Shown one piece after another: positions 1 to 8,808 of a stretch of 48,427 nucleotides of DNA. Each line of letters begins with the position of its first letter. Position 1 is the stretch's first letter. The position numbers and the translations under genes are program-made. Below the pieces are notes generated by a model. The model searched no databases. It was not told the origin of the DNA and saw only the letters and a list, made by a program, of their open reading frames with translations. The stretch covers positions 1 to 48,427 of the forward strand of contig JASHOS010000131.1 of assembly GCA_030040995.1 (NCBI GenBank), written 5' to 3'. Source of the stretch: Terriglobia bacterium (lineage in GTDB: Bacteria; Acidobacteriota; Terriglobia; UBA7540).

Positions 1-210
1 GGGATTCCCTCCGAGGATCTGCTGAGAATTTTTGAGCGTTTTTACCGGGTTGATAAAGCGCGCTCCCGTGAGGTTGGAGGGACAGGCCTGGGCCTCTCCA
101 TTGTGAAGCACGTCGTGGAGCGAATGCACGGAACCGTGAAGGCTGAAAGCCGGCTTGGAAAAGGCTCAACCTTCACGGTGGTTCTTCCTTCCTCCCCGCC
201 GCTCGGCTGA
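1..210 (+). CDS. Sensor histidine kinase, C-terminal fragment
   Basis: The window opens inside this gene; only the last 69 codons are present. They encode the end of a HATPase_c domain: an F-box-like segment ([11 protein letters not shown]), the G2 box [11 protein letters not shown] and the final beta strands ending STFTVVLP. The FERFYRVD plus [10 protein letters not shown] combination is typical of OmpR-partner kinases such as PhoR. The ATPase domain binds ATP to phosphorylate the conserved His, which lies outside the window. Its partner regulator is not visible here and is probably upstream. Family confidence is high; the signal sensed is unknown. Confidence 0.9.
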   Translation, partial: GIPSEDLLRIFERFYRVDKARSREVGGTGLGLSIVKHVVERMHGTVKAESRLGKGSTFTVVLPSSPPLG

Positions 211-739
211 GGCGCGTTTCTCACCACAGTTGGCTAGCGCAGACTGCGTGTTTTTCGAAGTCTGCGGCTTTTCTTTAGACATTCATCGACCAGCGGTAGC
301 GTTTCCAAAGGCCCGAAGGGCCGAAATATCAAAGCCCTGGGTCAGGGAAGCCCCGCACCGGGTCCCGCTTGGCGGGACTGCCCTCTCCCCCAAGGGGGCG
401 AGGGCAGGGTTCCTATTAGCTTTGGTTGCGGCCGCGAGGCCGCACCGTGCTCCCCCTCTTCCCGAATCTCATCCTCCGGGCTTGTAACACAAGCTTCACG
501 GCTATTTCATCGTGAAGTAACAGCCCGCTGGCAATGTGGCCTTTGACTCAGCAGCCGGACCTTCTTCTTCCCGGCCGGCAATCTTTGCAGCGACATAGTT
601 CCGGACGTTCAACCGCTGTAGCGCAAGCAGGAGCCCGCTCCGCAAGAGAGCCTCAGTTTCTCTCACTGTGTTGAGCCGGGGCGCTACGGCGAACGTCGTC
701 GTGGGCTTATGCCGTTCCGTATCACAGGAGAAAAAGACA
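211..739. other. Intergenic region with two hairpins
   Basis: No gene is supported in these 529 bases. A 7-bp hairpin (GTCCCGC-ttg-GCGGGAC) lies at 362-378. It is followed by a member of the GCCCTC/GAGGGC palindromic repeat at 380-405. These may end the histidine kinase transcript. The porin start is preceded by AGGAGAAA just before 740. Confidence 0.7.
380..405. repeat. REP-like palindrome, copy 1
   Basis: The stem GCCCTCtCCCCC / GGGGGcGAGGGC closes over a two-base loop and is followed by AGGGTTCC. The same core recurs between genes near 2667, 8117, 8943 and 43724, with a diverged form at 25803. It is therefore a dispersed repeat rather than a gene-specific terminator. Confidence 0.75.
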
Positions 740-2641
740 ATGACCCGATGTGTGAAGGGTATCATCGCGTACACGCTGTTCTTTACAGGGAGCATGGTGT
801 TTGCATCCGTTCTTGCCGCACAAACTGCTCAGCAGCAGCCGGCTTCTTCGCAGCCTTCAGAGCAACAGACGGTGGGAACGCAGGCCCAAAAGTCTGCCAC
901 ACCCGCGAACGTAAATTCGTTGAAGCAACAAATTGCCAGCCAGCAGAAAGAAATTGAAGAGCTTCGCTCGGCGCTCGAAAAGCAACAAGAGATGCTGAAG
1001 GGGCTGGCTTCTCCGGACTCGGCCAGCGCCGGTAGCTCGCAGCCGGCTGCTACATCTTCGAAGTCATCCCCCCGAGTGTCGGACGAGACGCAACAAGTTC
1101 CCGCGACCTCGGGTAGTCCGAACGGAACCGCGCCGACGCAAACAAGCAGCTCGCAGCCGGCTGCTACATCTCCGAAGTCATCCCCCCAAGTGTCGGACGA
1201 GACGCAACAAGTTCCCACAAGCTCGGGCAGTCCGAACGGAGCCGCGCCGGCGCAAACAGGCAGCGGTCCGGAAGTGGCAAGCGCCGCGCCGCCGTCAGAT
1301 GTGAACGGCCCCGTTTCGCAGCCCTCCGGGGGCCAAGGCATGGGGCAGAATCCGGCGATCCCTTATTCACCTACCACCCCCATTCCGCTCAACATCGGAG
1401 GTGCTACGCTCACTCCTCTCGGATTTGTAGACGCCACGGAATTCTTTCGCACAGAGAATCTGGGCAGCGGCATTGGCTCCTCCTTTGGATCGATTCCATT
1501 TTCCAACACCGTGGCGGGCCGGCTGACTGAAGACCGGTTTACGATTCAGAACTCGCGGATCGGCTTGGAAATGACAGACCAATTTGGTGAAAATAAGGTC
1601 ATCGGTTATCTCGAGACCGATTTCCTCGGCGCGCAGCCGACGAATGCATTCGTCACCAGCAACAGCGATAGCCTGCGCATCCGGCTTTACTGGGTCGACG
1701 TCACGCGGGGCAAATTTGAGTTTCTCGCCGGCCAGTCGTGGAGCTTGCTCACTCCGGGGCGCGACGGCATCTCGCCCCTGCCGGCCGATATCTTCTATTC
1801 TCAAGACATGGATACAAACTACCAAGTGGGCCTCACTTGGTCGCGCCAACTTCAGTTCCGCTTCGTTTACCACGCATCGCCAAGCGTGACGGCGGCGGTT
1901 TCATTGGAAGATCCCGACCAATATGTGGGCAGCGCGGTAGTCCTGCCGAGTACTTTCAGTTCCAGCGAAGTCGATACAACGGCGAGCACCTCGACGCCAA
2001 ACGTCTTCCCGGACGTGATTGGCAAGATCGCTTTTGATCCCAAGGTCAACGGCAAGGATATGCACTTCGAGTTCGCCGGACTGCTCTCCGTCTTCAAGAC
2101 CTACAGCACCGTCCTGGGCACTAGCTCCACGGTCGAAGGCGGCGGCGGTTCATTTAACTTCAATCTGGACCTCTTTAAGAATTTCCACCTCGTTGAGAGT
2201 TCGTTCTACAGCAGCGGTGGGGGACGCTATATCTACGGCTTGGGGCCAGACTTTATCGTGCGTCCTGATGGGACACCTTCGCTGGTTCAAGCAGATTCCG
2301 CGATCGGCGGTTTTGAATATCAAGCCACACCGAAAACCATGTTTTACGGCTATTATGGCGGCGCCTATTTCGGCCGCGACTACGGCTTTACTCCTCCTTC
2401 TACCTACGTGGGCTATGGCTATCCCGCGTCGTCGTCGGAATCCTCGTCGCAGAATAAAACTATCCAGGAAGGGACTTTCGGCATCATTCAAACTTTCTGG
2501 AAAAACCCCCGCTACGGCGCACTGCAGCTTATCACTCAGTATTCCTACATGACGCGGGCGCCTTGGTTTGTGGCGCCGGGTAGCCCCAAGAACGCCCATC
2601 TCAGCGAAGCCTATGCGGATATCCGTTACATCCTCCCCTGA
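740..2641 (+). CDS. DcaP-like outer membrane porin
   Basis: This predicted 633-residue outer-membrane channel probably allows passive uptake of small anions or acids. ATG 740 is chosen over an upstream start because AGGAGAAA sits just before it and the product then begins with a clean signal peptide (MTRCVKGIIAYTLFFTG... to LAAQ). After the signal come a Gln/Ser-rich stretch and a coiled coil (about residues 50-90, QQKEIEELRSALEKQQ), as in trimeric porins with N-terminal helices. A Ser/Pro-rich linker follows, then a barrel from about residue 215 starting GGATLTPLGFVDATEFFR. The linker holds two 38-residue tandem copies. The barrel resembles DcaP-type porins. The substrate cannot be read from sequence. 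The gene stands alone with hairpins on both sides. Confidence 0.75.
   Translation: MTRCVKGIIAYTLFFTGSMVFASVLAAQTAQQQPASSQPSEQQTVGTQAQKSATPANVNSLKQQIASQQKEIEELRSALEKQQEMLKGLASPDSASAGSSQPAATSSKSSPRVSDETQQVPATSGSPNGTAPTQTSSSQPAATSPKSSPQVSDETQQVPTSSGSPNGAAPAQTGSGPEVASAAPPSDVNGPVSQPSGGQGMGQNPAIPYSPTTPIPLNIGGATLTPLGFVDATEFFRTENLGSGIGSSFGSIPFSNTVAGRLTEDRFTIQNSRIGLEMTDQFGENKVIGYLETDFLGAQPTNAFVTSNSDSLRIRLYWVDVTRGKFEFLAGQSWSLLTPGRDGISPLPADIFYSQDMDTNYQVGLTWSRQLQFRFVYHASPSVTAAVSLEDPDQYVGSAVVLPSTFSSSEVDTTASTSTPNVFPDVIGKIAFDPKVNGKDMHFEFAGLLSVFKTYSTVLGTSSTVEGGGGSFNFNLDLFKNFHLVESSFYSSGGGRYIYGLGPDFIVRPDGTPSLVQADSAIGGFEYQATPKTMFYGYYGGAYFGRDYGFTPPSTYVGYGYPASSSESSSQNKTIQEGTFGIIQTFWKNPRYGALQLITQYSYMTRAPWFVAPGSPKNAHLSEAYADIRYILP
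1034..1261 (+). repeat. 114-bp tandem duplication inside the porin gene
   Basis: Two head-to-tail copies (1034-1147 and 1148-1261) each begin AGCTCGCAGCCGGCTGCTAC and differ by only a few substitutions. The period is 38 codons, so the frame is kept. Each copy encodes a Ser/Pro/Thr-rich linker segment between the coiled coil and the barrel. Confidence 0.9.
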
Positions 2642-3088
2642 GAACCTGCTTTGAAAATCTCGGTCGAACCCCCTGCCCTCGCCCCCTTGGGGGGGAGAGG
2701 GCAGGGGGTTCCTCTCATGATTTACGGGTGCCACGAAGCGGCATGAGTGCCTGTGAATTATTCGCGTCTGTCATGCTGATCCCACCGAAGCATCCCCGTA
2801 TTTCCTAAAGAAAATGCCGTGATCCTTCGCTTCGCTCGGGATGACAGGCCCGGACAATCTTTTCACGCCTTCTGGGGCGGATACGCGAAATTCGACGGGG
2901 ATTAACGGTTGTACCCGATCTTCTTTAGGTATCAAATAGGCGTGTACCCGCGCGACTCCCGGCCTGCCATCCGTAGTGGTACGGCGAGGACGGCGCTGGG
3001 GCGCGGAGGCACATTTGGCAACCCTCCATGCCAACTGCGTTTGGCTGCGCCCCGGTGTTCGCCTTTCGCTCGAGCGGTGTAATTCAGG
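2642..3088. other. Convergent intergenic region with repeats
   Basis: No gene is supported here. The region lies between the convergent porin and lptE genes. It holds a long GC palindrome (2667-2710) that could terminate transcription from either side. A second dispersed repeat spans about 2770-2850, with the phrase CTTCGCTTCGCTCGGGATGA. A related degenerate sequence appears near 6755-6825. Confidence 0.65.
2667..2710. repeat. REP-like palindrome, copy 2
   Basis: AACCCCCTGCCCTC and its near-perfect complement GAGGGCAGGGGGTT flank a C-run/G-run core. It is the longest member of the family seen in this window. Confidence 0.75.
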
Positions 3089-3679
3089 CTAAAAGCTTTC
3101 GAGAATATCGGCCACCAGAGTACGCGCAAAGTTGTGCGATAGACGGCTGATGGCGGCCGGATCTTCCTGGATAAGCGTCGAGGGTGTCTGGCTGATTTGG
3201 TATTGCTCGCGAAAAACATAAGCAGGGTTGGAGAAAATCGATTTGCCGGTATGTTGGTCAACCAGATTGACTGCGGTGACGACTTCGATTTGTAACGTGG
3301 TGGCGCTTCCGGTCTGAGTGTTGTACGTAGCGACTCCAGAGCGGAGTAGCTTGACCGTTCCGTGCAGGATCGCATCGGCGCCGGCCGGATTGGTTGTGAC
3401 ACGGAAACGGGTCCGCTCGATCAGCTCTTCGACAACCGCGGACGTAAGGTTCTGCTCGATCCTAAACTGCGGAGTCTCGTTCTTGAAAATGGGAACAGCG
3501 ATGGTTTTGATGTCCGGAGGCAATGAGGTCCCTCTCCCTCCCACATGGTAGCCGCATGCCGAGAGCAGGAGTGAGGTGGCTGCGATAAGCGGCAAAAGGC
3601 GAGCAGCGTTGGCCCTAAAGAGCGGCTTTGCCGCCCAAGATTTGAAAACTGATTTGGGCAGCGTTGGATGCTCACTCAT
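3089..3679 (-). CDS. lptE: LPS-assembly lipoprotein LptE
   Basis: This predicted 196-residue outer-membrane lipoprotein would plug the LptD barrel and help insert LPS into the outer leaflet. It has a hydrophobic signal ending in the lipobox LLSAC (Cys about residue 42), followed directly by GYHVGGRG. That GYH(L/V)GG start of the mature protein is the hallmark of LptE/RlpB. The segment IKTIAVPIFKNET and a conserved beta-alpha fold follow. The start ATG overlaps the stop of the upstream Asd-like gene in an ATGA junction, so the two are translationally coupled. It is the last gene of the psd-pssA-asd-like-lptE operon, linking phospholipid synthesis with LPS export. Confidence 0.88.
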   Translation of the reverse strand: MSEHPTLPKSVFKSWAAKPLFRANAARLLPLIAATSLLLSACGYHVGGRGTSLPPDIKTIAVPIFKNETPQFRIEQNLTSAVVEELIERTRFRVTTNPAGADAILHGTVKLLRSGVATYNTQTGSATTLQIEVVTAVNLVDQHTGKSIFSNPAYVFREQYQISQTPSTLIQEDPAAISRLSHNFARTLVADILESF

Positions 3680-4701
3680 GGCTGACCGATAAAGGGCATC
3701 AGGCGTTCGCCGATGGCGACGGCATTCTCCGCAGCCAGGCGAAGGTCATCCACCCGTGCCCAAAGCCAAAACCCGCCGGGATTACGTGGATCGGCAATCA
3801 CCGGATCCACTAACACGAGAGCAGAGCCCTGAACGTCCATCGGAGCGGAAGGCGCGGCGGAAGCGCGGGTCCAACGAACGCCCTCGGTGCCGAGCGACTG
3901 CTCAACCTTAACCGCATTGACAGGACGCGCCGCTCGAGCGTAGATGGAAAATTCTGTGGAGTAAAAAACCGGAACTTGCAGCAAGTGGACCGCAGGTACA
4001 GGGCTGCGGCCCTCCAGCATGCAATCGAGATCTTTGCGGATCCGGGTCTCAATACCCGCAAAGACCCTCTCAGCCTCGCCTCCCAGGCGTGGCAGGATGT
4101 TAAACGCCGACTGTGCTCCAAACAGCCCGCGGGGAACTTTGCCAAAATTCAATAAGCCCAGGGTTTGCTTCTGAAGCTCGTCTATGGCCGTGGGGCCAAG
4201 AGCGGAGGCGGGGTTGAAGATGGTAACCGAAATGTGTTCAATTTCGAGCGACGCGCAAAGCCGCAGCACAAGAAGCGCCACGGCAATCGCTGCCGGATGC
4301 GGCGAAGCAAACAGGCGAACACCGTCCCGGGCTGCGGCGACGAGCCTCTCCGCCGTATCATCCAAGAGCGGCGCCGACAGCACAGCCTCCGAAGGGGTTT
4401 CCGGTCCTTCGCGAGCGTCAATTAGAAACCGCCATTTTTCAGACCGGGCAATCTCCCGGCTGTCCCCAGGGTTCGCCAGGAAAACGAAGTCACATTCAGT
4501 TTCGCCAGGCTCGCTTTCTTCAACGATGGGAAGCGCCTCGCGACTGATGTTCAAAACCGGAGATTCCGGCTCCGTCGCATCTTCGGCAAGAGCGGAAACG
4601 TGAGTGAATGGAAAATGCCGCTCCTCAAGAACGCCGAGAATCTCCTTGCCAAGCAGCGTGGAGGGTCCCGTCATGCCCACGCGGAAGGGCGCCGCGCTCA
4701 T
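3676..4701 (-). CDS. Asd/ArgC-fold protein without catalytic cysteine
   Basis: This 341-residue protein resembles aspartate-semialdehyde dehydrogenase in length and domain order. It has an N-terminal nucleotide-binding segment (VGMTGPSTLLGKEIL) and a C-terminal dimerisation region (GPTAIDELQKQT...GLFGAQSAFNILPR). In true ASADH the active site is a Cys within an NCTT-like motif. Here the matching position reads ASPHPAAIAVALL, so the nucleophile is missing. That puts it with the USG-1-like Asd paralogues, whose role is not settled. It overlaps pssA and lptE by 4 bases at each end, so it is expressed with phospholipid and LPS genes. Dehydrogenase activity is unlikely; a structural or binding role is an inference. 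Confidence 0.75.
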   Translation of the reverse strand: MSAAPFRVGMTGPSTLLGKEILGVLEERHFPFTHVSALAEDATEPESPVLNISREALPIVEESEPGETECDFVFLANPGDSREIARSEKWRFLIDAREGPETPSEAVLSAPLLDDTAERLVAAARDGVRLFASPHPAAIAVALLVLRLCASLEIEHISVTIFNPASALGPTAIDELQKQTLGLLNFGKVPRGLFGAQSAFNILPRLGGEAERVFAGIETRIRKDLDCMLEGRSPVPAVHLLQVPVFYSTEFSIYARAARPVNAVKVEQSLGTEGVRWTRASAAPSAPMDVQGSALVLVDPVIADPRNPGGFWLWARVDDLRLAAENAVAIGERLMPFIGQP

Positions 4702-5588
4702 ACGGCGTGAACCTCACGGCCGGTCGACTCCCGCGTTTTTGGCGAGGGCGGATGCGAGCGGAACCGGCTCACCAGGCGGAGGACGGGCCCCGAAAGGAAG
4801 TAGACCAAGGCGAGGGTTAACAACACGGGCTCCGAATAGGTCCAGATCGCCCAGACGATAAGACCCAGAACGATGATGAAGAGGTAAGAATGTTTCTTGC
4901 GGAGATCGATCGCTTTAAAACTGAAATAGCGCACGCGGCTGACCATCAAATAGGCGGCCAGCGCCACGACTGTCAACCAAACGATGCTGTAGGCCTCTTC
5001 CCGCACCGGAAACTTGGCCCAATGCACGACGGCGGCAACAACGCCCGCCGCAGCAGGAATCGGCAGCCCGATGAAGTACTTGCGATCGGAGCTGGCGCCT
5101 TGGTCAATGTTAAATCTGGCCAGGCGGGCCGCGCCGCAGATCACGAAGGCAAACCCGATGAGCCAGCCCGCTTTTTCAGGGTAATAAACAAGGTGGCGGC
5201 CGGAAAACGAATAGACTGCCTGAAATCCCCACGAGTACGCGAGAAAGGCCGGGGCCACTCCAAACGTGATCACATCTGCCAGTGAATCAAACTCCCGGCC
5301 AAAGTTAGAAGTGGAATTGGTAAGCCGCGCGATCCTGCCATCTAGGCCGTCGAAGACGATTGCCCAGCCAATCATCCGGGCAGCTTCGTCGAAAGCAACC
5401 CAGGCGTTGCCGCTTCCGGCCAGCAGTTGCGCGCCTCTCAACGTGGAAAGAATCGCAACGTAACCGCAGATGAGCGTCCCGATAGTGAACAGGCTGGGGA
5501 GGATGTAGACACCACGCCGCGTAGGCCCCTTTTTAACCCGCTGGCTTGGTGATTCCCAGGATCGTGCTTCCGCCTCGGACATGATCAC
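4698..5588 (-). CDS. pssA: CDP-diacylglycerol-serine O-phosphatidyltransferase
   Basis: This predicted 296-residue inner-membrane enzyme would make phosphatidylserine from CDP-diacylglycerol and serine. The CDP-alcohol phosphotransferase motif is complete (DGRIARLTNSTSNFGREFD, then SLAD). Several hydrophobic segments are visible, beginning YILPSLFTIGTLICGYVAI. The reading frame overlaps psd by 56 bases at its start. Two ATGs (5588 and 5582) are possible, and no later start precedes the conserved RRGVYILPS segment. Its product is the substrate of Psd encoded just upstream, so the pair gives phosphatidylethanolamine. The gene overlaps the Asd-like gene downstream by 4 bases. Confidence 0.93.
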   Translation of the reverse strand: MIMSEAEARSWESPSQRVKKGPTRRGVYILPSLFTIGTLICGYVAILSTLRGAQLLAGSGNAWVAFDEAARMIGWAIVFDGLDGRIARLTNSTSNFGREFDSLADVITFGVAPAFLAYSWGFQAVYSFSGRHLVYYPEKAGWLIGFAFVICGAARLARFNIDQGASSDRKYFIGLPIPAAAGVVAAVVHWAKFPVREEAYSIVWLTVVALAAYLMVSRVRYFSFKAIDLRKKHSYLFIIVLGLIVWAIWTYSEPVLLTLALVYFLSGPVLRLVSRFRSHPPSPKTRESTGREVHAV

Positions 5589-6156
5589 CCGTCTTCACCC
5601 GCCATTCGATTCCTGTTTGGACAAAAATATCCACGCGCGAACCGAATTTGATCAAGCCGACACGCTCGCCCCGTTCCAGCGTGTCGCCAAGCTTTTTCCA
5701 GAATACGATGCGCCGCGCCAAAGCGCCAGCAATTTGCTTCACATGAACCGTGCCTTGTTGCCCCTCGATCGTAAACATATTCTGTTCGTTGTCTACGGAA
5801 GCGTGGGGAAGGAAAGCGGCGTGGAACGCTCCGGGACGATAGCTGACCTTGCGGACAACGCCGGCAATGGGCGCACGGTTCACGTGCACGTTCCAGGGCG
5901 ACATAAAGATGCTCATTCTTTCCATGCGGCGTCCGTCGATCTGTTCTTCGACGATTTCGACGACGCGGCCGTCGGCCGGAGAGACGATCGCCTGAGGGTC
6001 ACCAGGAACTTCGCGCTCGGGATCTCGGAAAAAATTCAGGACAAAGAGCGCCGCAGCGAAAAATACGATGCCCGCGATATCGAGCCGCAGCGCCAGTAAA
6101 CAAGCCGACGCGACGAGCAGCGGCAGTCCGTACCAATATCCTTCTCGAACCATCAA
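5533..6156 (-). CDS. psd: Phosphatidylserine decarboxylase proenzyme
   Basis: This 207-residue protein would convert phosphatidylserine to phosphatidylethanolamine at the inner membrane. The length fits the short PSD-A class. Two hydrophobic segments occupy about residues 8-43. The segments VSPADGRVV and MSPWNVHVNRAP are characteristic of the family. The self-cleavage site is the Gly-Ser pair in IKFGSRVD (about 172-173), where Ser becomes the pyruvoyl cofactor. It is the first gene of a four-gene minus-strand operon ending with lptE. No clear promoter could be picked out upstream. Confidence 0.93.
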   Translation of the reverse strand: MMVREGYWYGLPLLVASACLLALRLDIAGIVFFAAALFVLNFFRDPEREVPGDPQAIVSPADGRVVEIVEEQIDGRRMERMSIFMSPWNVHVNRAPIAGVVRKVSYRPGAFHAAFLPHASVDNEQNMFTIEGQQGTVHVKQIAGALARRIVFWKKLGDTLERGERVGLIKFGSRVDIFVQTGIEWRVKTGDHVRGGSTILGITKPAG

Positions 6157-6421
6157 TCACATTGCAGCCCACGGCTGCAGCCGGCCGTCAAAGAACGCAG
6201 TACTTAGGCGTGGGGCGCCAGCCTGACAGTCTGGGTTGAGGCCTTATCCTTCGGCCCATTTGTTCACGGGGAATCTTGTTTCTACGGCCGCCAGAGTTTT
6301 GGCTCCAGCCAATTCGCAAAGATGCGCACTCTCCGTTGGGCAACCTTAGAGAGCAGGGGTCTGTCGCTTCCGGCTGCGAAACTTCTACGCAGAAACCAAG
6401 CCGGTTTCAAGTGCGGTAAGT

Positions 6422-6652
6422 CTAGTGGCAAACGTTCACAGCGCGATGAACCAGATCCTCCATCCGGTCCTTCGCACGGAGCTTCAATTTTTTAAGCCGG
6501 ATTTCTTCCGCCTGGTCTTGCTCGCTTAAGAATTTCCTGTGAGAAAATTGCTGGAGCTGCGCGTCATAGCGCTCATGCTCTTCATAAAGGCGCTGAAATT
6601 CCTGGTTGCTGACCATCAACTGCTCCCGGATGGTCTCGGCTGGCTTCTCCAT
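6422..6652 (-). CDS. YdcH-like small coiled-coil protein (DUF465)
   Basis: This 76-residue, highly charged helical protein has the layout of the YdcH/DUF465 family. A first helix (FQRLYEEHERYDAQLQQF) is followed by a turn and a second helix (EEIRLKKLKLRAKDRMEDLV). The LKKxKLRxKD-type core is the family signature. The function of these proteins is not known. The gene stands alone on the minus strand, about 265 bases from psd, and shares no obvious operon. Confidence 0.75.
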   Translation of the reverse strand: MEKPAETIREQLMVSNQEFQRLYEEHERYDAQLQQFSHRKFLSEQDQAEEIRLKKLKLRAKDRMEDLVHRAVNVCH

Positions 6653-7039
6653 GGCACGTTACCCCCGAAATTGATTTTCTACCTGGGCCAAGACTATCAC
6701 AGCGATCTGGACCATTCAAGGGGCTGAAACCGGCTGGCGCATCGCTCGGGCAGCCCACCCTGATCCCACAGAGCGGGAAAAGCATCCCTGGATTTATGAA
6801 ACCAAGGAAATACGATATCCTTCGTTGGCCCGCTCAGCCGGACTCGTGTGCATGACGTACGACGAGTATGTCATGCACAGGTTCTGGCAGCCGGCAGGCT
6901 GTGGACGCTGAGAGAGGATAGTTCCAAGGGTTCGTCCGTAGTCTGTCTGAACTATGCCTGCGCGCTTCCGCCGGTACGCGATGTGCTATTTTAGATAGGA
7001 AGTTGAATTTGGAAACTGGAGCGGGCCTGGCCGGCAGGA
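6653..7039. other. Divergent intergenic region
   Basis: No gene is supported. The region contains a degenerate dispersed repeat (about 6755-6825, related to 2770-2850) and a perfect 9-bp inverted repeat GTGCATGAC...GTCATGCAC at 6848-6856 and 6870-6878. It must carry promoters for the divergent YdcH-like and polyprenyl synthase genes, but no convincing -35/-10 pair stands out. Confidence 0.6.
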
Positions 7040-8047
7040 TTGAAGGTGAGACATTTGGCGTCCACTAAGACTGAAACGGGAAGGGAGATTTTCGACCTGG
7101 TCAGAGCCGATTTGGCTAAGGTGGAAGACGAACTTAGCCGGCAAAGCGTTTCCACTGTACGGCCAATCACGGAAATTGGCCAATATTTACAATTGAGCGG
7201 CGGAAAGCGGCTGCGCCCGGCGCTCGTCCTGGTATCCGCCAAGTTTTGCGATTATGAGGGTTCCGCTGCGATCCGGCTGGGAGCCGTCATGGAGTTAATC
7301 CATACGGCCACTTTGATCCATGATGATGTGATTGATGAAGCGGAGACTCGCCGTGGCCGCCCTTCCACCAATTCCCGTTGGGGAAACCACACCAGCGTGC
7401 TGGCGGGCGACTGGCTCTACATGCAGGCGTTCAATACTGCTCTGGCGGAGAGAAATTTCAGGATTCTTGACGTTCTGATTGGGCTTACTCAGGTGATGGT
7501 GGAGGGCGAGCTTTTGCAGCTCAATCAGCTCAGACGAGCCGATCTGACCGAGGACGACTACCTGGACCTGGCTTACCGAAAGACAGCGTGCCTGTTTTCA
7601 GCGTGCCTGCGCGTGGGAGCGTTACTGGGCAAAAAGAGCGAGGAGTTTGAGCTTAAGTTGGCGTCCTATGGTGCCAATCTCGGACTTGCGTTTCAGGTAA
7701 TCGACGATCTGCTCGACTTCACATCTTCAGAGCAGACCCTGGGCAAACCGATTGGAAGTGATCTGCGCGAGGGCAAAATAACTTTGCCGCTCATCAATCT
7801 ACTTTCCCGTTGCCGCGCCGAAGAAGCTGGAAAGATTGCCTCTATCCTCAGCGAAGGCGGCTTTTATACGGTGCAGTTCGACGAAATTCTTGACCTTATG
7901 GAGCAGTATGGGACCTTGGAAACGGCCCGTACCAAGGCCCAGCACTTTGCCAGACTCGCCGGGCGGTCGCTGGAAGGGCTTCCCAAATCGCCCTATAAGG
8001 ATGGGCTTCTGTCGTTGGCAGAGTTCATTGTTGAGCGCGAATACTAG
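7040..8047 (+). CDS. ispB: Long-chain polyprenyl diphosphate synthase
   Basis: This 335-residue trans-prenyltransferase extends farnesyl or geranylgeranyl diphosphate with IPP units. The product is probably the C35-C45 side chain of menaquinone or ubiquinone. The two Asp-rich motifs are present: FARM DDVID (95-99) in LIHDDVIDEAETRRG and SARM DDLLD (222-226). GGKRLRP binds IPP. Small residues before FARM (HTATLIHDD) fit long-chain synthases. The frame starts with TTG 7040; GTG 7046 and TTG 7055 are alternatives and no strong Shine-Dalgarno site decides. Chain length cannot be fixed from sequence, so the symbol is a family assignment. Confidence 0.88.
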   Translation: MKVRHLASTKTETGREIFDLVRADLAKVEDELSRQSVSTVRPITEIGQYLQLSGGKRLRPALVLVSAKFCDYEGSAAIRLGAVMELIHTATLIHDDVIDEAETRRGRPSTNSRWGNHTSVLAGDWLYMQAFNTALAERNFRILDVLIGLTQVMVEGELLQLNQLRRADLTEDDYLDLAYRKTACLFSACLRVGALLGKKSEEFELKLASYGANLGLAFQVIDDLLDFTSSEQTLGKPIGSDLREGKITLPLINLLSRCRAEEAGKIASILSEGGFYTVQFDEILDLMEQYGTLETARTKAQHFARLAGRSLEGLPKSPYKDGLLSLAEFIVEREY

Positions 8048-8116
8048 CGAGGCTCCGCCTCAGACCGACGAGTCGTATCGTCTCACCCGGAAAGGGCAGT
8101 CCCCTTGGTAAGATTC

Positions 8117-8159
8117 TCCCCCCCGCCCCTTTGGGGGAGAGGGGTAGGGGTGAGGGGGT
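8117..8159. repeat. REP-like palindrome, copy 3
   Basis: A CCCCTTTGGGG-centred palindrome (8117-8159) of the dispersed family lies between the polyprenyl synthase and CYTH genes and runs into a G-rich tail. It may act as a terminator, but the lack of a T-run argues against an intrinsic one. Confidence 0.6.
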
Positions 8160-8236
8160 GCGAAAACCTAACTTAAAACTCAACTTCACAAAATCAAGCC
8201 CGTTGACGGCAAGCACCTTTCGTGGTGACGGCTCTG

Positions 8237-8806
8237 ATGAAATCGAATCAGGAAATAGAAATCAAGCTCAGAATCGCGAACGCTCGCAAACTGAAGAGAG
8301 CGATCAAGCTGCTGGGATTCCAGCAACTCAGCCGCCGGGTGCACGAGCGCAACACGCTGTTCGACTTTGAGGATGGTTCTCTTCGCAATGCTGGCTGCGC
8401 CCTGCGCTTGCGAACAGCCGGTCGCGAAAATCTTCTCACCTTCAAAGGTGCATCCCGTCCTTCGGAGAAATACAAAATCCGCCAGGAGATAGAAACCACG
8501 ATCGGAGACCCAGGCCAACTGGGCGCGATTTTAAAGGCCCTAGGCATGCGGCCCGTGCTCTCGTACGAGAAATACCGGACCGCGTACTCCGGCGGCAGCG
8601 GTTTCCAGGCGAAGCGGGCTAAACTGGCATGGGACGAGACGGTCGCGGGAAACTATCTGGAACTGGAGGGCCCGCGGCGGTGGATCGATGAGACAGCCCG
8701 CCGGTTAGGATTCAGCGAAAAGGAGTATCTAACCACGACCTACGTGGCTTTGCTTGCCAAAGGGGAGGGCGGCCGTAGCTCCGCTCCGAATCCACCCGTA
8801 AGGTAG
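8237..8806 (+). CDS. CYTH-domain protein (class IV adenylate cyclase-like)
   Basis: This 189-residue protein matches the CYTH tunnel fold, which binds triphosphates and divalent metals. The EIEIKLR signature is at the N-terminus. Further basic and acidic strands follow: ALRLRTAG, LTFKGASRPSEKYKIRQEIE, VLSYEKYRTAY and NYLELEGPRRWIDE. The family includes CyaB-type adenylate cyclases and thiamine or inorganic triphosphatases. Sequence alone does not say which activity this one has. ATG 8237 gives a start close to the signature; GTG 8222 in the same frame is possible. It has no operon partner beyond the synthase upstream. Confidence 0.8.
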   Translation: MKSNQEIEIKLRIANARKLKRAIKLLGFQQLSRRVHERNTLFDFEDGSLRNAGCALRLRTAGRENLLTFKGASRPSEKYKIRQEIETTIGDPGQLGAILKALGMRPVLSYEKYRTAYSGGSGFQAKRAKLAWDETVAGNYLELEGPRRWIDETARRLGFSEKEYLTTTYVALLAKGEGGRSSAPNPPVR

Positions 8807-8808
8807 AC

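Noticed and set aside
8117-8159. Intrinsic terminator after the polyprenyl synthase
   Set aside because: The palindrome is strong, but no T-run follows on either strand; it is better described as a dispersed repeat.
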